A DNA stretch of 64,000 bases from Sipunculus nudus (GCA_026874595.1 CM049307.1:77850643-77914642); one strand, 5' to 3'. Positions 49,390 to 60,746 are shown, counted from the stretch's first letter. Numbers and translations: made by a program. Notes: generated by a model not told the origin, from the sequence alone.

Positions 49390-49717
49390 CAGCAACGTGC
49401 AATACGAAACCCAATGTCGCTGACGGCATTGAAAGTCTGAAGGCATCGGCGGAGGCATCAGATTTCAAATCCTGGAAAATAACACCATAGGAATCTACTG
49501 ACCCACCAGTTACAAAACATGTGAGAAAGCTGACGGCCAGTACCAGGTAACTGTACCACGTGTCTTTGTTTTCGGCTTGGCGTTTTGGTTCTGAGTTCCC
49601 TTTGGGTTCTCCTCCACGAGGAACCGCTTTACACTTTTGTGCTATTTCATCAGTATCTGCGACATATTTAGGTTCCTCATGACCGTCTTCTCGGTTTTGT
49701 TTAAACTGTCTGATCAT
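49390..49717 (-). pseudogene. SLC16/MCT-like M1', exon 1
   Basis: Near-copy of M1 exon 1: the same polar tail (DGHEEPKYVADTDE), TM1 and SYGVIFQDLKS block, and a GT donor after 49390, phase 1. The ATG homologous to that of M1 lies just upstream, but a local indel puts it out of frame. The usable start is the next ATG at 49717, giving 109 residues in this exon. Downstream only half of exon 2 survives (47037-47100), so this copy cannot make a transporter. Confidence 0.75.
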
Positions 49718-50204
49718 TAACTTTATCCATTAGTGCTATAATATTCTTTTGGGGATAGATATGTGGAATAATTTATATCTTCAATTTGTTTTCGCAAAAT
49801 GCTGAATTCTCCTGGGTGCTAAACTTGCCGGCTTATTGGTCTTCTACCTCAAATCTCAGTTCTGACGAAGAAATTTCACGTCAGCTAAGACTTATTCAGA
49901 TTACTAGGTTGGTGAAAGTATCAAGTGTTGCTGTGTTCATTCCCGATAATCATTTCCTGCTCAACGAATATGAAATTTAAACAGTCTCAAACAAGGTGCC
50001 CGTGGCCTCAGCAGTGTGACACCAGCTGGGCCAGTATATATCTATGAAATGTACTTACGTTTAGGCAATGGATTTGTGGCCAAATTGATAATAGTGTATA
50101 CGGGACTAATATACATGCTCTTTCCTGTTAACAATACGAACATATATACAGAAATGTATAAAAAAAATAATGAAGATCATACTAATTGGGTGTGGAATTA
50201 ATTT

Positions 50205-50990
50205 TGTTACAGGTAATGTTTTATTGTGCGCAGAAGTTTTCATGTGTCTGTTGATATTTTTTTTCGTGTAAGGCTCAAGCCCTGGGCGTTGCTATGTCGA
50301 GTAGAGACACAGCGCTCGGTGTAATCCGTACTGGTTGAACCCTAGCGTGTAAAGACACAGCGCTCGATAAGCGCTTCTGGAATGTTCAGGTCAGTTCATG
50401 CATAGGGTGTTCTTTGGGATGTTGGTGAAATAGAAGTTTCTAGCCTCTGGGTGAAAATACGGGCTGTGTTTAAAGCGGGGGAGAAAAAAAATCAAGCTGA
50501 CACGGAAGAGTGTGAGTTTGTTTTGCGACCCTTCCGATAATTGCGATCTTATAGATATTCTTCGAACCCTGCAACAGATTTTATACAGTCCTTAGTTTGC
50601 CTTTTGGATTATTAACAGAACTTCACTTTTGGATGACAACAGATTCACATTGGACAATTTACGTGAAGTGTTCATTTGGATTATATGTTTTAGAGGATTT
50701 GTTGAACTGTTACAGTGGTGCTATCCAGAATCAAAGCCTAGGATCCGGACACTCTGGTACTGTATATTTTTATTGTTTTACAGTGAAATTGTTTTGATTT
50801 AGTGTATTGTTATGTTAAGTGTTTTAAGAAAAAAATATAAAAAAATTGTTAATAAAAAAACACTGACTTCATTATTCATTCCCCTAGACATTTCACGCTG
50901 CCTAGTGTTACAGAATCTGATTTTTATTTATCTCCGTAACAACATTTATGCTAGTGAGGACTACGTGATCTATAATTAGGTTCCGTAAAA
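50205..50990 (+). repeat. 5' LTR of family D, right copy
   Basis: Begins TGTTACAGG and ends near TTCCGTAAAA (the terminal CA is mutated). It shares its last 100 bp with family C LTRs. It is followed by an exact tRNA-Pro primer site, so it is a 5' LTR in plus orientation. Confidence 0.85.
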
Positions 50991-50996
50991 TAAAAT

Positions 50997-51014
50997 TGGG
51001 GGCTCGTCCGGGAT
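50997..51014 (+). other. Primer-binding site, tRNA-Pro
   Basis: TGGGGGCTCGTCCGGGAT, 18 bases complementary to the 3' end of tRNA-Pro and, as I recall it, identical to the primer site used by murine leukaemia-type retroviruses. It begins six bases after the LTR end. Confidence 0.9.
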
Positions 51015-51156
51015 GCTTAATAGTTTTGAAAATTCTTTTAGGCCTTGACATACACACATTGTCTACAAAACATTGTTTACATAATTACACATTTTTTTAC
51101 AATACATTGTTAACAAGATTTATATTATTGTTTTTGTTGTTTTTTAACATCTTAAC

Positions 51157-51530
51157 ATGACAGAATTCAAACCTGAGGCATTTGTTGATGATCCCGACCC
51201 GGATCAACTTGAACAGTTGACAAAAGATCAGTTGTTACGTTTGGGTTAACACTTAGGGCTGGGCTAGGTGTGAAAAAGCTTTGAGAAAGCCTGATATCAT
51301 TGCTTAAATCATGAAAGATCTAGCTAGCAAGGTTTAATTGAAGAGAGTGAAGTAGAATCATCAAAAGATGGCAGCCTTGCTATGCAATTAAAAAAGTTAG
51401 AAATGCATGAAAGGTTAGAAAGGGAAAGACTAGAAAAAAAAAATTGAAAGGGAAAGACTAGAAAAAGACATTGAGTTTAAACGACTAGAGTTAGAAAGAC
51501 TTAAGAAATCTGAATCAAAAGTACCCGAAT
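51157..51530 (+). pseudogene. Gag N-terminal fragment, family D
   Basis: Opens with ATG at 51157 and a TEFKPEAFVDD start resembling the element A gag, then stops after 31 codons at 51247-51249. Further frames to about 51530 encode a Glu/Arg/Leu-rich coiled coil (RLERERLEK-like), as in other gag proteins of this group. The fragment ends abruptly at about 51530, at the exon 3 donor of M7. No capsid, zinc knuckle or pol remains. Confidence 0.7.
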
Positions 51531-52574
51531 CACTCACCGGCCGCGAACTCGTATATAGTAAGAATGATGTAAATGGACGTGTGAGTTCTGCAAGCTGGCA
51601 CCAGAACGAGGCTGACACCAGTCACACCAACACTTAGACGGTGGAGATGCAGGCGCCGGTCATGTTATAAAGGAAAGTTGCCAATCAGTCCGAATGTTAT
51701 CCTACCAATCAAACCTCCCACTCCGGTGAACGAGATGAACCATTTTGTTTCGTCATGCAAAAATCCCATGTCGGTACCTTTGTCTGGTGCAAATGCATAC
51801 GTGACTGGAAAACCCATCTGGGCGAAATATATTGCTATTGAATATACAGTAAAATGAAAGTCCTTGAAAAGCTTGAAGTCGAACGTTTCTTTCAACGTTG
51901 TTGACAATTTCCGAGACATACCAGGTGTCTCGTCTAACTTGTTATTGTTTAATGATGACTTCACTTTCTGTTTATGGTATGTGACGCTGTTTTGATCTTT
52001 AGTCACGTGATTTTTCTCCTGTTCCTCATTGCATAGGGGGCTGAACAGTAACCACAACCAGGTGCATTGCAGAACTATACCCGCTTTGATCAACATAGCC
52101 CCCCGCCACGTATACTTATTGAGGAGAAATCTGACCAGCGGACTCATAGCGAATACACCAAGAGCTGATCCGGCGTTATTAACTCCAGTAGCGAATGACC
52201 GTCTCTTGTCAAAAAATAGCTGAATCGATATACTGGCTGACAGATATACACATGCGAAGCCGATACCTACAATAAGACAAAGAAAATGCAAAGTGGACAT
52301 TTCACTGCAGTCGAAGGATATACAATTTTACCTCTTCAAGTTAGAATCCCTGATAAAGCCAGTCACTTAAAATTTTTATACCCAACACATATCGTGGTTA
52401 TATATTAGTTTTCTTTTGAACAGAATTTAGGGTTTTATTTGACATTTGAATTCAATTGTTCGATCAAAATTCCAGTTAAAAAAAGATAAAAAAAAACGGA
52501 AAAAAAAAACATTTTTTAAAAATATTTTTGAAACCATTGCGGCCATCTCAAGTCACACTAATTTATCGACGGAG

Positions 52575-52666
52575 ATCTTAATTTAAAGCACTCGGTAAGT
52601 CTGGATTCAAACCTGTACTGAACCCTAATACTGACCCAGTAGTCAGACACGTTGGCCACCGCTTAC
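52575..52666 (-). repeat. tRNA-derived SINE-like piece at M7 exon 2 donor
   Basis: The minus strand reads GTAAGCGGTGGCCAACGTG, with an A-box-like TGGCCAACGTG, and about 45 bases later the B-box-like GGTTTGAATCC. The first bases are also the splice donor of M7 exon 2. Confidence 0.5.
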
Positions 52667-52981
52667 CCACAATGAAGCCGTATGCCACTGTTAACACGCA
52701 AGACTCGGAGCAAAATATATGCGATGATGAAACCTCCAGCAGACACGAGACCTCCAATGAACCCTACAGCACGCAGTCCAAAAACCTTCACGAAGGCACT
52801 GGTGAACAATGCTAGAAATGATAGGATGGGTTAATCAGTCAAGACTAGAAGGATATATATCAATATGACTGTGACAATCGATGACATTATACATAATGAC
52901 ACACTGCCAAACAAAAATGACCGAGATGTAGTTTCTCTTAACATTATAAGGAACAATCCAGCTGAGAATTCAGTATCACCC

Positions 52982-52984
<3 letters not shown>

Positions 52985-53038
<54 letters not shown>
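52985..53038. repeat. (TA)n microsatellite in M7 intron 1
   Basis: About 27 TA units without interruption, between exons 1 and 2 of M7. Confidence 0.95.
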
Positions 53039-53039
<1 letters not shown>

Positions 53040-53639
53040 CAAGTGGTATAGCCATGTTAGTCGATAGTAGAAGGTTGAGATAAAGAGTAACGCCTTTTAG
53101 ATAGTTAAGTTGTTTATTAACACACGAGCTTTCGAAGAAGCCTGTGCGCTTCGAACGCTCGTGCATGAATAAACAAGTTAATCTGTTTAAAATATATTTA
53201 TAAAGTTATATAATAATACTTGGTTGACGTCGTTATTTATACAAGCAATTTCTCCAATGGTAAATCGACCGTAAACCTACCACCGAGGTGTGTCATGAAA
53301 TCCTGTGTCGCTAATGGAAGGGAGACTCCGGGGGCATCGGCGGAGTAATACGACTTCAAGTCCTGGTAAATTACACCATAGGAAGTCTGTAATTCAACAG
53401 AAATAAAACAAGAGAAAAACCTGACGGCCAGTACCAGGTAACTGTACCAGGTCTCCCTGCTTTCGGTGTTCTGGTTTTGTTACTAGTCTGGTTCTGAATT
53501 TTCAGAATCCCCTCACTCTTTGGGATTTCCTCCACTAGGAACCGCCTTTCCTTTCGGTCCTCCATCAGTATTCGCGTGTCCTTTTCTTCAGTCGTGTCCA
53601 TTAACCGATTCTCGTTATAATTCACCTTCTTCTGTCAGG

Positions 53640-56319
53640 TTTCGTAATGCTGTTCCTGTAAGATTCCTTTTGCAAAAGGGTATTAGATTTTCACCGTTAA
53701 ATTTATTAATATCGTTTTCGTCAGGAGGCGAATTTTCCGGGTTATGTAATAACGCTGCCGTTATAATTCCTCAATGCCCGCCATTTCGCAGACGTATTTT
53801 TATGCGTACACCTTTGTTTTATACAAAGAAAAATGTTGGTTCCCTCGAGCAACAATACAACGGGTATTTGTCAGTCGGCTGATGAACCAGCAGTTATCGC
53901 CCAACAATGAACCGTCGAAACCCTGGCGGTTTAAAAAAAATATACAGATGAGATGGATTTTACAACTGAAAGAGTGTTTCTAAAGCTGGATAAACTGTTA
54001 TGTTATACAACAGGGAAATGAAAAGGTGCCGGACAGCTGATGATACAGAGAGACAAGTCGTTAATGCGTCATATGATTCAATTGCTTGCTTCCTGGCTTT
54101 GCCTGAGGAATTCCCCCGAGATTATATAGACTTAAGCAAGTTTGGTTTAAATAACAAATGTTAAACCTAATATGTCAGTTATCGACCTTGCCGATTAGAT
54201 TTCAAACTCCCGGCCTGTAACTGTTCTGCGAGTACGAACTGGTGTCTGTCATGGGCAAAGATGCGGATGTTTTGACATTTGCACGGTCGCTGGAACTATT
54301 GTCGTCTCTTTTTAAACTGGTCAGGTCAACCAGTTGGAAAACAATAAATACAATCTTACAAGAAAAGGTATAAAAGTGTCTGAAACAAAATATGATATAA
54401 ATAAAACTCAATGCTAAATAGCGGAAATTTTTTCTTTTAATATTTTACAGCATGTGATACTTCTTAACAGCCTTCAGGTATAAAAAAAGTATTTATATAT
54501 TCCATATATCTTGTTACTTTGTAAAAATATACAGCCAGAAAAATCATAAGTAATAAAATATCACTATTAAGAAATATTGACAGACCATGTCTACTGCTCT
54601 CATCACCCGATGAGAATATAAACAGTATTTACCCCTGAAAGATTCATGTCTGAAATAAAAGTATATTACTTTTATAAAATTATGGAGCCGCAGTACTATT
54701 ATGGGATAAAAACAAACCCGACCCAATCTTCCGTTTTGACGAGTGTGAAGGCAACTTATTCGGTTTCTACACGGAAAGGTTTTCATCGAATCAAATGCTC
54801 CTACTTACTCCAAGAGTTTGTCCATATGCGATCATGAATTGGATCAGTGACACACTAACATGTGTTTGTAATCAGATCAGTTTATTGTAAAAAAGTAGCG
54901 TTTATGAATTCTCGTAAAACTTAAAATATGAATGAAACTTTTCACATGGTCTCACATGTTTGTGTATTGTTTTTGGAAAACAGACCGTTAGAAATAGACG
55001 TGCAATCTATTAACATAAGGTTAAGCTATGGTTCTCAGGCACTTTTTTCAGAAATCAGTGCAGGCGGGCGGTATTTTTTACCTTATTTGCATGTTTCGAT
55101 AAAAAATTCATATGATCAGGGAAAAGCATGAAAATAAATATTTTTACTAAACAGATAAAAGAACTCAATTAATTGCATTATTTATCTTGAAAGATGAAAA
55201 TCAAAATAAAAATTTTTGATGCGGGGGGGGGGGGGGGGTTAAAATTGACGCGGGCTGTGCCTAAGAACCATACCTTTTATTTTTAAATTTTGGCCTAAGG
55301 TAAATTAGAGGAATTGTTTAGGCCACAGTGGGGAGAGTGCAAACAGATATACATTCACCAGTTGTTTCTAATACGTGTTCAAAGTGGAAGAAACATCAGC
55401 CAAGACCCCGAAAAAAATTAATACATAAAGTTGCATAATTAATATAACAAGAGCACCGCAAATGGTGCATAATATCCCGTCGCGTATCTGGTGACCCTGA
55501 CCTCAATAGATATGCGCGAATCTTGCTTGAAATCGAACTAAGGCGAGATATTATACTGATTAATATTTCTTTTCAGTTTAACAAAATCCATCATATTCCT
55601 CGTAAGTGATCGCGGCGACACCACATATTAAATATGCGTGGACTTTGCCCATAATCAGACTCGGGGGAGATAATCTATTTATAAGTTCACGGACGGACGG
55701 GCGGAAGGTCAAGGCCAAAGAACCCACTTAAAAAAACATTAAAAATATCCTTATAGACAAATTCAGCGGTGAGGGGAAACTCTTTGGTAACTAGTTTTTT
55801 TTATGTATATGACGATGGATAGGGACCCCACCTAAAAAAATATCAGTAAATAAGCAGATATTCAATTAAAAAAATAGCTAATATGAGGAAAATAGTAATG
55901 AATTAATCACAAAATGTTTTACACGCAAAAATATTTACTTAAGTATTCCCAAAACAACCATTTTGAATGGTTTTGAATGGCCTTCTTTTCTAACCCTTTT
56001 TGGTCTTACCTTCAGTATATACTGAAAACTATGCCTGGCTTCTCCTGCTCTGTAACAACATATGCAGCAATTAAAGGGCGTCTCAAGGAAATATTCAAAA
56101 TAATATATTAAAATCACGTCCAATACCTCGAAAATTTGTAAAAACTTAGCAATGCATGCAAACGTTTGACATGTACAACCCTCAGATTTCTGCTTGTATA
56201 CGCGGAGTTTCTCACACTTCCGTAAAAAAGCTGCTCACAGAGCGGACGAGACGAGATCGGACCGGACATATTTATGGTCAGGTCCGGTCAGCTCGGATTG
56301 CGGACATTAGGAGTAACAA
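53640..56319. other. Intergenic, no gene seen
   Basis: Short open frames only. There is a poly-G run near 55222-55238, and a stretch at 55440-55700 whose style (GACCCTGACCTCAATAG, GGACGGACGG) suggests a dispersed repeat, but it has no second copy in the window. Confidence 0.45.
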
Positions 56320-56560
56320 ATGTTACAGGTGCCCTTTTTATTGTGTGACACGGGCGTAACTCGTATTGTAGCGCCCGTGTCTGGCCGCGTATTACATTCT
56401 CAGTTTAATCCGTACTGGTTGAACTCTCGTTGTCATGCCAGCTTGAGGCTTTCTCGCCTGGTCGAGCTCACGTGTGCATCCTGGTATGTAGAGCCTCGGC
56501 GATGTTTTTCTAGATGATTCCTGTAAAGCGTGTTTACTGTGTGTTGTGTTGGATTCTTTG
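56320..56560 (+). repeat. LTR-C fragment, 3' truncated
   Basis: Starts with TGTTACAGGTG and the family C opening GTGACACGGGCGTAACTCG, matching the solo LTR in M2 intron 1. It stops at TTGGATTCTTTGG, where element B RNase H sequence begins. Together with 6265-6930, which starts inside the LTR, it covers the full family C consensus. Confidence 0.8.
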
Positions 56561-56564
56561 GAAG

Positions 56565-57616
56565 GGTATCATTTTGTTCTTGCATCAAAATAGCCCAAAT
56601 ACCCTCATTCAATGCGTCTGTCCTCAGGATGAACCCCTGGGTTATGTAGGGCAGTTGTAATATGGGTTGTTTTGTAACAATCCCTTTAGAGTTTCGTATG
56701 CCCTTTCTTGTGCTTCTCCCCAATTAACTTTATTACTTTGCCCCTTTCGTAGGAGATCAGTCAATGGTACCGCCATTTCGGCGTAATTGGGGATGGATTT
56801 TCTATAATACCCCGTAAGGCCGAGGAATGAACGGACCTCCTTTTTGGTGGTGGGTCTCTGACTATTGTTTATTTTGTTCAAAATTACCGGATCCGTGGCG
56901 AGTTGACCCCTACCGATCGTATGTCCAAGGAACCCCAAATTAGGAAAGCCCAAGAAGCACTTCGAAGGTTTTGCAGCAAGATTGACGCTGTGGAGAACCT
57001 GAAACACTTTCTCCAGTAGCATTAAATGGTCAGACCAGTTAACGCTGTGGCATAGCACGTCGTCAATATAGCATGTGACACCTTCGACATCGGCAAACAG
57101 TTTTCGCATCATGCGAGTGAACTGAGCACTAGCTACCACCAAGCCGAAAGGCATGAAATTGAACTGGTATTGGGCGTTTGGGTTTACAAATGCTGTGAAT
57201 TCTTTGCATCTTTCTGACATGGGTATTTGCCAATACCCTTTTGTCAAGTCTATCTTTGAAAACACATAACTGTTACGTAATTCTGCAAAGATGCTTTCTG
57301 GGTGTGGCATGGGTTCTGGATCGAAAAGTATTACCCGATTCAGTCTGCGAAAGTCTACGCAAAAGCGCATGGAACCATCCTTTTTGCGTACCATTACCAC
57401 TGGAGATGCAAATTTAGAATTGGATCTCTCAATGATCCCAAGAGACAACATATCATTTATCTCACTCATCATGATGTCTTTCAAGGCATAGGGTACCGGG
57501 TAAGGTTTAGACCTGACAGGTTGATCGGATGTAATTTGAAAATCACACTCGATTACATGGGTTTTATTTGGGACATCAGTTAGTACCGAGTCATATCGGT
57601 TTACCAAGTCTTTCAT
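56565..57616 (-). pseudogene. Reverse transcriptase and RNase H start, element B
   Basis: A 324-codon open frame from 57616 to 56642 covers a whole Gypsy RT: RKKDGSMRFCVDFRRLN, IDLTKGYWQIPM, MPFGLVVASAQF, the active site YIDD (about 57064-57075), and FLGLTGYYRKS at the connection. The RNase H starts in another frame, with a TDALNEGIWAILMQE block (normally TDAS...GAVL), and is cut at 56561. Upstream, 57617-57830 continues the protein in the RT frame but with in-frame stops, one of them about 20 codons before this open frame begins. Confidence 0.88.
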
Positions 57617-57830
57617 ATCTGATACCTGCTGTATTGAAAGCTATTCATAAAGATTCACATCAGCTGGACCCTGAGAACGTAACGCTTTGGGCATTTCAAT
57701 AATAGTTCTCCCATCATTAATTTCCCAGTCATTTGAGCCTCATTCAATCGCACTACCAGCTAATATATTCTCACATCGTTCATTGACGGGACAGGACAAG
57801 TCATATATGCAGCCACCAAGCTGGTCAGGC

Positions 57831-59186
57831 TTATTGACTGTTCGGGGAATATATTTCTTCAGGAGATATGATGTGAAAGGTTTTTATTTTCCCATTCATG
57901 TTAACTTTGTAATCACAATCATTAAACCTATGCAAGACTTGGTATGGCCCTTTCCACTGAAGCAATAATTTGTTTTTGTTAGTTGGTAGTAAAACAAGGA
58001 CCTGATCACCACTTTCTAAGCATCTTGGTTTTGCACCTGCATCATAATATGCTTTGTATCTATCGCTGGCTTTACCAAGCATAGTTTGTGCTACACTCAA
58101 CGTGTCTTTCAATCGTTCTTTGAGATCAATTACATATTGATACGTGGTCTTTATTTCTGATTCTGTACCTTCTTTGGTTAGGAGTTCTTTCAGGACCCTC
58201 ATGGGTCCTCTCACGCGCCGACCGTACAGTAGCTCAAAAGGGGAAAACCCACCCAAAGATTTATGTTTTGCTTCTCGATAAGCAAACAGCATGGGAGCTA
58301 AGTAACGATCCCAATCACGTGGTTGTTCTGACCAAACCCGTTTTAACAGCAACTTTAAAGTCCCATTGAATTTCTCTATCATCCCATTGCAGCGAGGATT
58401 GTAAGGACTTGTAGTTAACTGCTTAATACTCAACAGCCGACTTACCTCGCGCATGATCGCTGACGTAAACTGACTTCCCATATCAGTTAGGACTTCACTA
58501 GGAACCCCTAACCTACTATAAACTTCAAGCAATGCTTCAGCTACTGTTTCTGTATCAATATTTCGCAAAGCAATGGCCTCAGGATATCGAGTGGCATAAT
58601 CCATGATAGTTAAAATGAACCGTTTACACCTGTCAGTAGCTGGGAAAATCGGACCAATGATATCCATCGCCACACGATGGAAAGGTTCTTGTATTAAGGG
58701 TACTTTACCTAAGGGCACTTTGGTAACCTTACCTTTTGGCAATGTCCTTTGACACAAGTCGCATGATCGACAAAATTCTGTTACATCCTTATGCATTCCA
58801 GGCCAATAAAACTGGGATACTACTCTGTCATAGGTTCGAGCTATTCCCTGGTGACCTGACATTAACCCCTCATGCGCCAGTCTGATGATATCAGACCTGT
58901 AGACTCTAGGCACTACAAACTGTGTTTGACATTCGCCTGGGGGGTACTTACGATCACATTTCCGAACTAGGACTTGGTTCTTAAGGACAAATTTATTTCT
59001 ACCTTCCTGCCTAACTGTTAGCTTTTCCCAGAGATAGGAAATGGAAGGATCTTTCCTTTGTGCCTTATGAAAATCTACCCGTGCAACCTCTGAAATGGGA
59101 GTGGGCACTTTAAGTGGTTTGGGGGATTTATTTGCTTGTGCCCTCATTGAACGAGTTTCAACTGCGTTCATTATCTCGCTTTTCAC
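57831..59186 (-). pseudogene. Integrase of element B
   Basis: A 451-codon open frame. The N-terminal 50 residues match the linker of element A (ETRSM block, then DPSISYLWEKL). An HHCC zinc domain follows (H...GHQG, then CRSCDLC). The catalytic core has D in AMDIIGP, D in LTDMGSQF and E in GMIEKFNG with D,D35E spacing. The C-terminus carries a GPY-type module (WKGPYQVL). The whole integrase domain is intact. The frame closes before the RT starts in another frame. Confidence 0.9.
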
Positions 59187-59219
59187 GGGTACCCAGTCGA
59201 AATCAGGATCGTGTGGTTC

Positions 59220-59440
59220 TCAAGCCCCCTCTATATTCCCCACTATGATGTCATATACGGGATTGTTCATACAAAGTGCCTTTACAACTCCCTTATAGAA
59301 AGGTGTGTCTATACTAACTTGGGCTATAGGGAACTCTCTGATAGTGCCGTCTATCAAAACACAGGTTTGTTTATCGCCAGTCATTTGTTCCTCTGTTACT
59401 AAAGCAGTTCTTATTACAACACTGCTACAACCAGTGTCCC
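59220..59440 (-). pseudogene. Aspartic protease of element B
   Basis: In a frame shifted from the gag zinc-knuckle frame, an active-site block DTGCSSVVIRTAL is followed about 55 residues later by the YDIIVGNIEGA block typical of retropepsins. An in-frame TGA follows near 59222, just before the integrase frame. The frameshift at about 59437 lies right at the active site. Confidence 0.75.
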
Positions 59441-60449
59441 TCGATCAAAACAGATACTTCATTATGGGAGACCATGTCCTTGCTGGTGGGCATTCCAGGG
59501 GGGTGAGCATCTGGTTTACCTGCACAGGCTTGGCATGACACATTAAGTTGACTCATCTCTGGCTCCTCTTTGAGAAATGGTTGCCTGCTTAATCTATCAG
59601 GGACATGTTCTGGCTCCACTGGTAGACAAGCGCTTGCCTCGGTAGTACTTTTATTACTATCAGGATTTATCGCCTGTTTGATAGCTTTCTCAACGGCCTT
59701 ATCTACCATTTCAGATAGATATTCCATACCGTGACCCTGAATACTGGGTCTTTTAGCTTCTTTACATCTAAAGGATTTATGATCAAGTCCCCCACAGTTA
59801 TAGCATTTGATAACTATAGGGCTAGGCGAGCTATGTGAAGCAACCGTAGACTTCCCAGGTTGTTTCTGTCCAGCATTATCAAACTGACGGAACCCATATG
59901 ATCTATCGGGCGGTTTTCCTCCCCCCCCCTTTACCGACTGGGCAGGTTTGCTAACAGACGCAAAGCTATACTGTCCATGTGCTTTTATATAGCGTTCTGC
60001 TATTTCGTTAATGGAACCTATAGAAGTACATTCCCTTTCCTTTAGAAACAATGACAATTCCTTGCTACACGAGGTCATAAACTGTTCTCCAAGTAGAAAG
60101 TCTACAAGAGAATCATATGTGTGATGAATACCAGGTTGTTTAGGTAACCACTTAATCTTGCAGCAAACTGACAAGGAGATTCGTATTTATCTGGTCTACA
60201 TGTACGGAATTTTGCACGATAACCTTCTTGGGTTAACTGATACCTCCTCAGTAGTGCTAATTTCAACCTCTCGTAATCTAACGCTTCATCAACGGGTAAA
60301 CGAGAGTATACTTCTAAGGCTTTACCCTTTAGGAGGGCACTTAAACGGATAGCCCAATCTGAATTTCCCCAATTCTGTCCTTTAGCAAATCTCTCAAAAC
60401 GCTTTAAATATGCATCTAAATTATCGCGGGTCTCTTCAAAAGCAGGCAT
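59425..60449 (-). pseudogene. Gag capsid and zinc knuckle of element B
   Basis: Two overlapping frames. The first (60449-60102) has capsid-like sequence: YLKRFERFAKGQNW, then LSALLKGKALEVYSRLP. The second (60174-59425) has the capsid C-terminus and a CCHC knuckle (CYNCGGLDHKSFRC). A frameshift near 60150 separates them. A TAA plus a new ATG separates the capsid frame from the N-terminal coiled coil (60746-60453), which is in the same frame. Confidence 0.82.
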
Positions 60450-60452
60450 TTT

Positions 60453-60746
60453 TTAGGATAAAATCCCTTGGTTACCTGCTTGACTGATCGGGGTAACTGA
60501 GGTATGCTCGGTCACTTGAGCTTGTAATTTTAACATTTCAAGCTCATGTGATTGATCACGTTCTTTCATGTTTCTTTCATGTTCGCGTGCTCTTTCCTCC
60601 CGCTCAAACGCCCTATTTTCACGAGCCCTATCACTTACACGTTTCTCCTCCAACCGTATCATTTCTTTATCTACAAAAGCTTTAAGTTGCTCCCCTGAAT
60701 AACCCATCCGTTCTCCAAAATTAACCAGCTTTTCAATATCCTCCAT
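60453..60746 (-). pseudogene. Gag N-terminal coiled coil of element B
   Basis: 97 codons from the ATG at 60746: an FGERMGYSGEQ start, then a long Glu/Arg-rich helix (RAFEREERAREHERNMKER). It ends in TAA four bases before the ATG of the capsid frame, and both frames are in register. Either a nonsense change split one gag, or the two are normally separate. Relatives of this segment lie at 1-82 and 47165-47489. Confidence 0.75.

Larger units (their letters stand above)
47391..51375. repeat. Segmental duplication, right copy
   Basis: Direct duplicate of 1-4345. It keeps the better-preserved LTR-D (50205-50990), an exact primer site and a gag ATG, but its MCT exon 1 has a damaged start. The order of landmarks is the same in both copies. 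Confidence 0.85.
51538..53601 (-). pseudogene. SLC16/MCT-like M7, truncated after exon 3
   Basis: Alpha-type copy. Exon 1 is 53601-53281 (ATG at 53601), with a one-base frameshift near 53470 just before TM1 and then a normal GT donor. Exon 2 is 52811-52667: 145 bp rather than 144, so out of frame after about two thirds. Exon 3 is 52266-51538, with FFDKRRSFATG, the polar loop, and TM7-8 including GRITFGLIGN. It has a TAA stop at 51665-51667, after which exon homology continues to a GT donor at 51537. Exons 4 and 5 are missing; the gag fragment of family D starts immediately beyond the donor. Confidence 0.85.
56561..60746 (-). mobile_element. Element B: decayed Gmr1-like Ty3/Gypsy retrotransposon
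   Basis: Minus-strand order is gag (60746-59425), protease (about 59437-59220), integrase (59186-57831), RT (57616-56642) and the start of RNase H (to 56561), again with integrase before RT. It differs in wording from element A throughout, so it is a separate family. The 3' end is cut by an LTR-C fragment in opposite orientation. The 5' LTR should lie above 60746, but its ends were not identified. The gag capsid frame and the integrase frame coincide, as in element A. At least four frameshifts or stops are present. Confidence 0.88.

Noticed and set aside
52575-52666. Functional tRNA gene
   Set aside because: A and B boxes are recognisable, but stems do not pair well and the flanks look like a SINE; the pieces at 4905 and 62580 were judged the same way.
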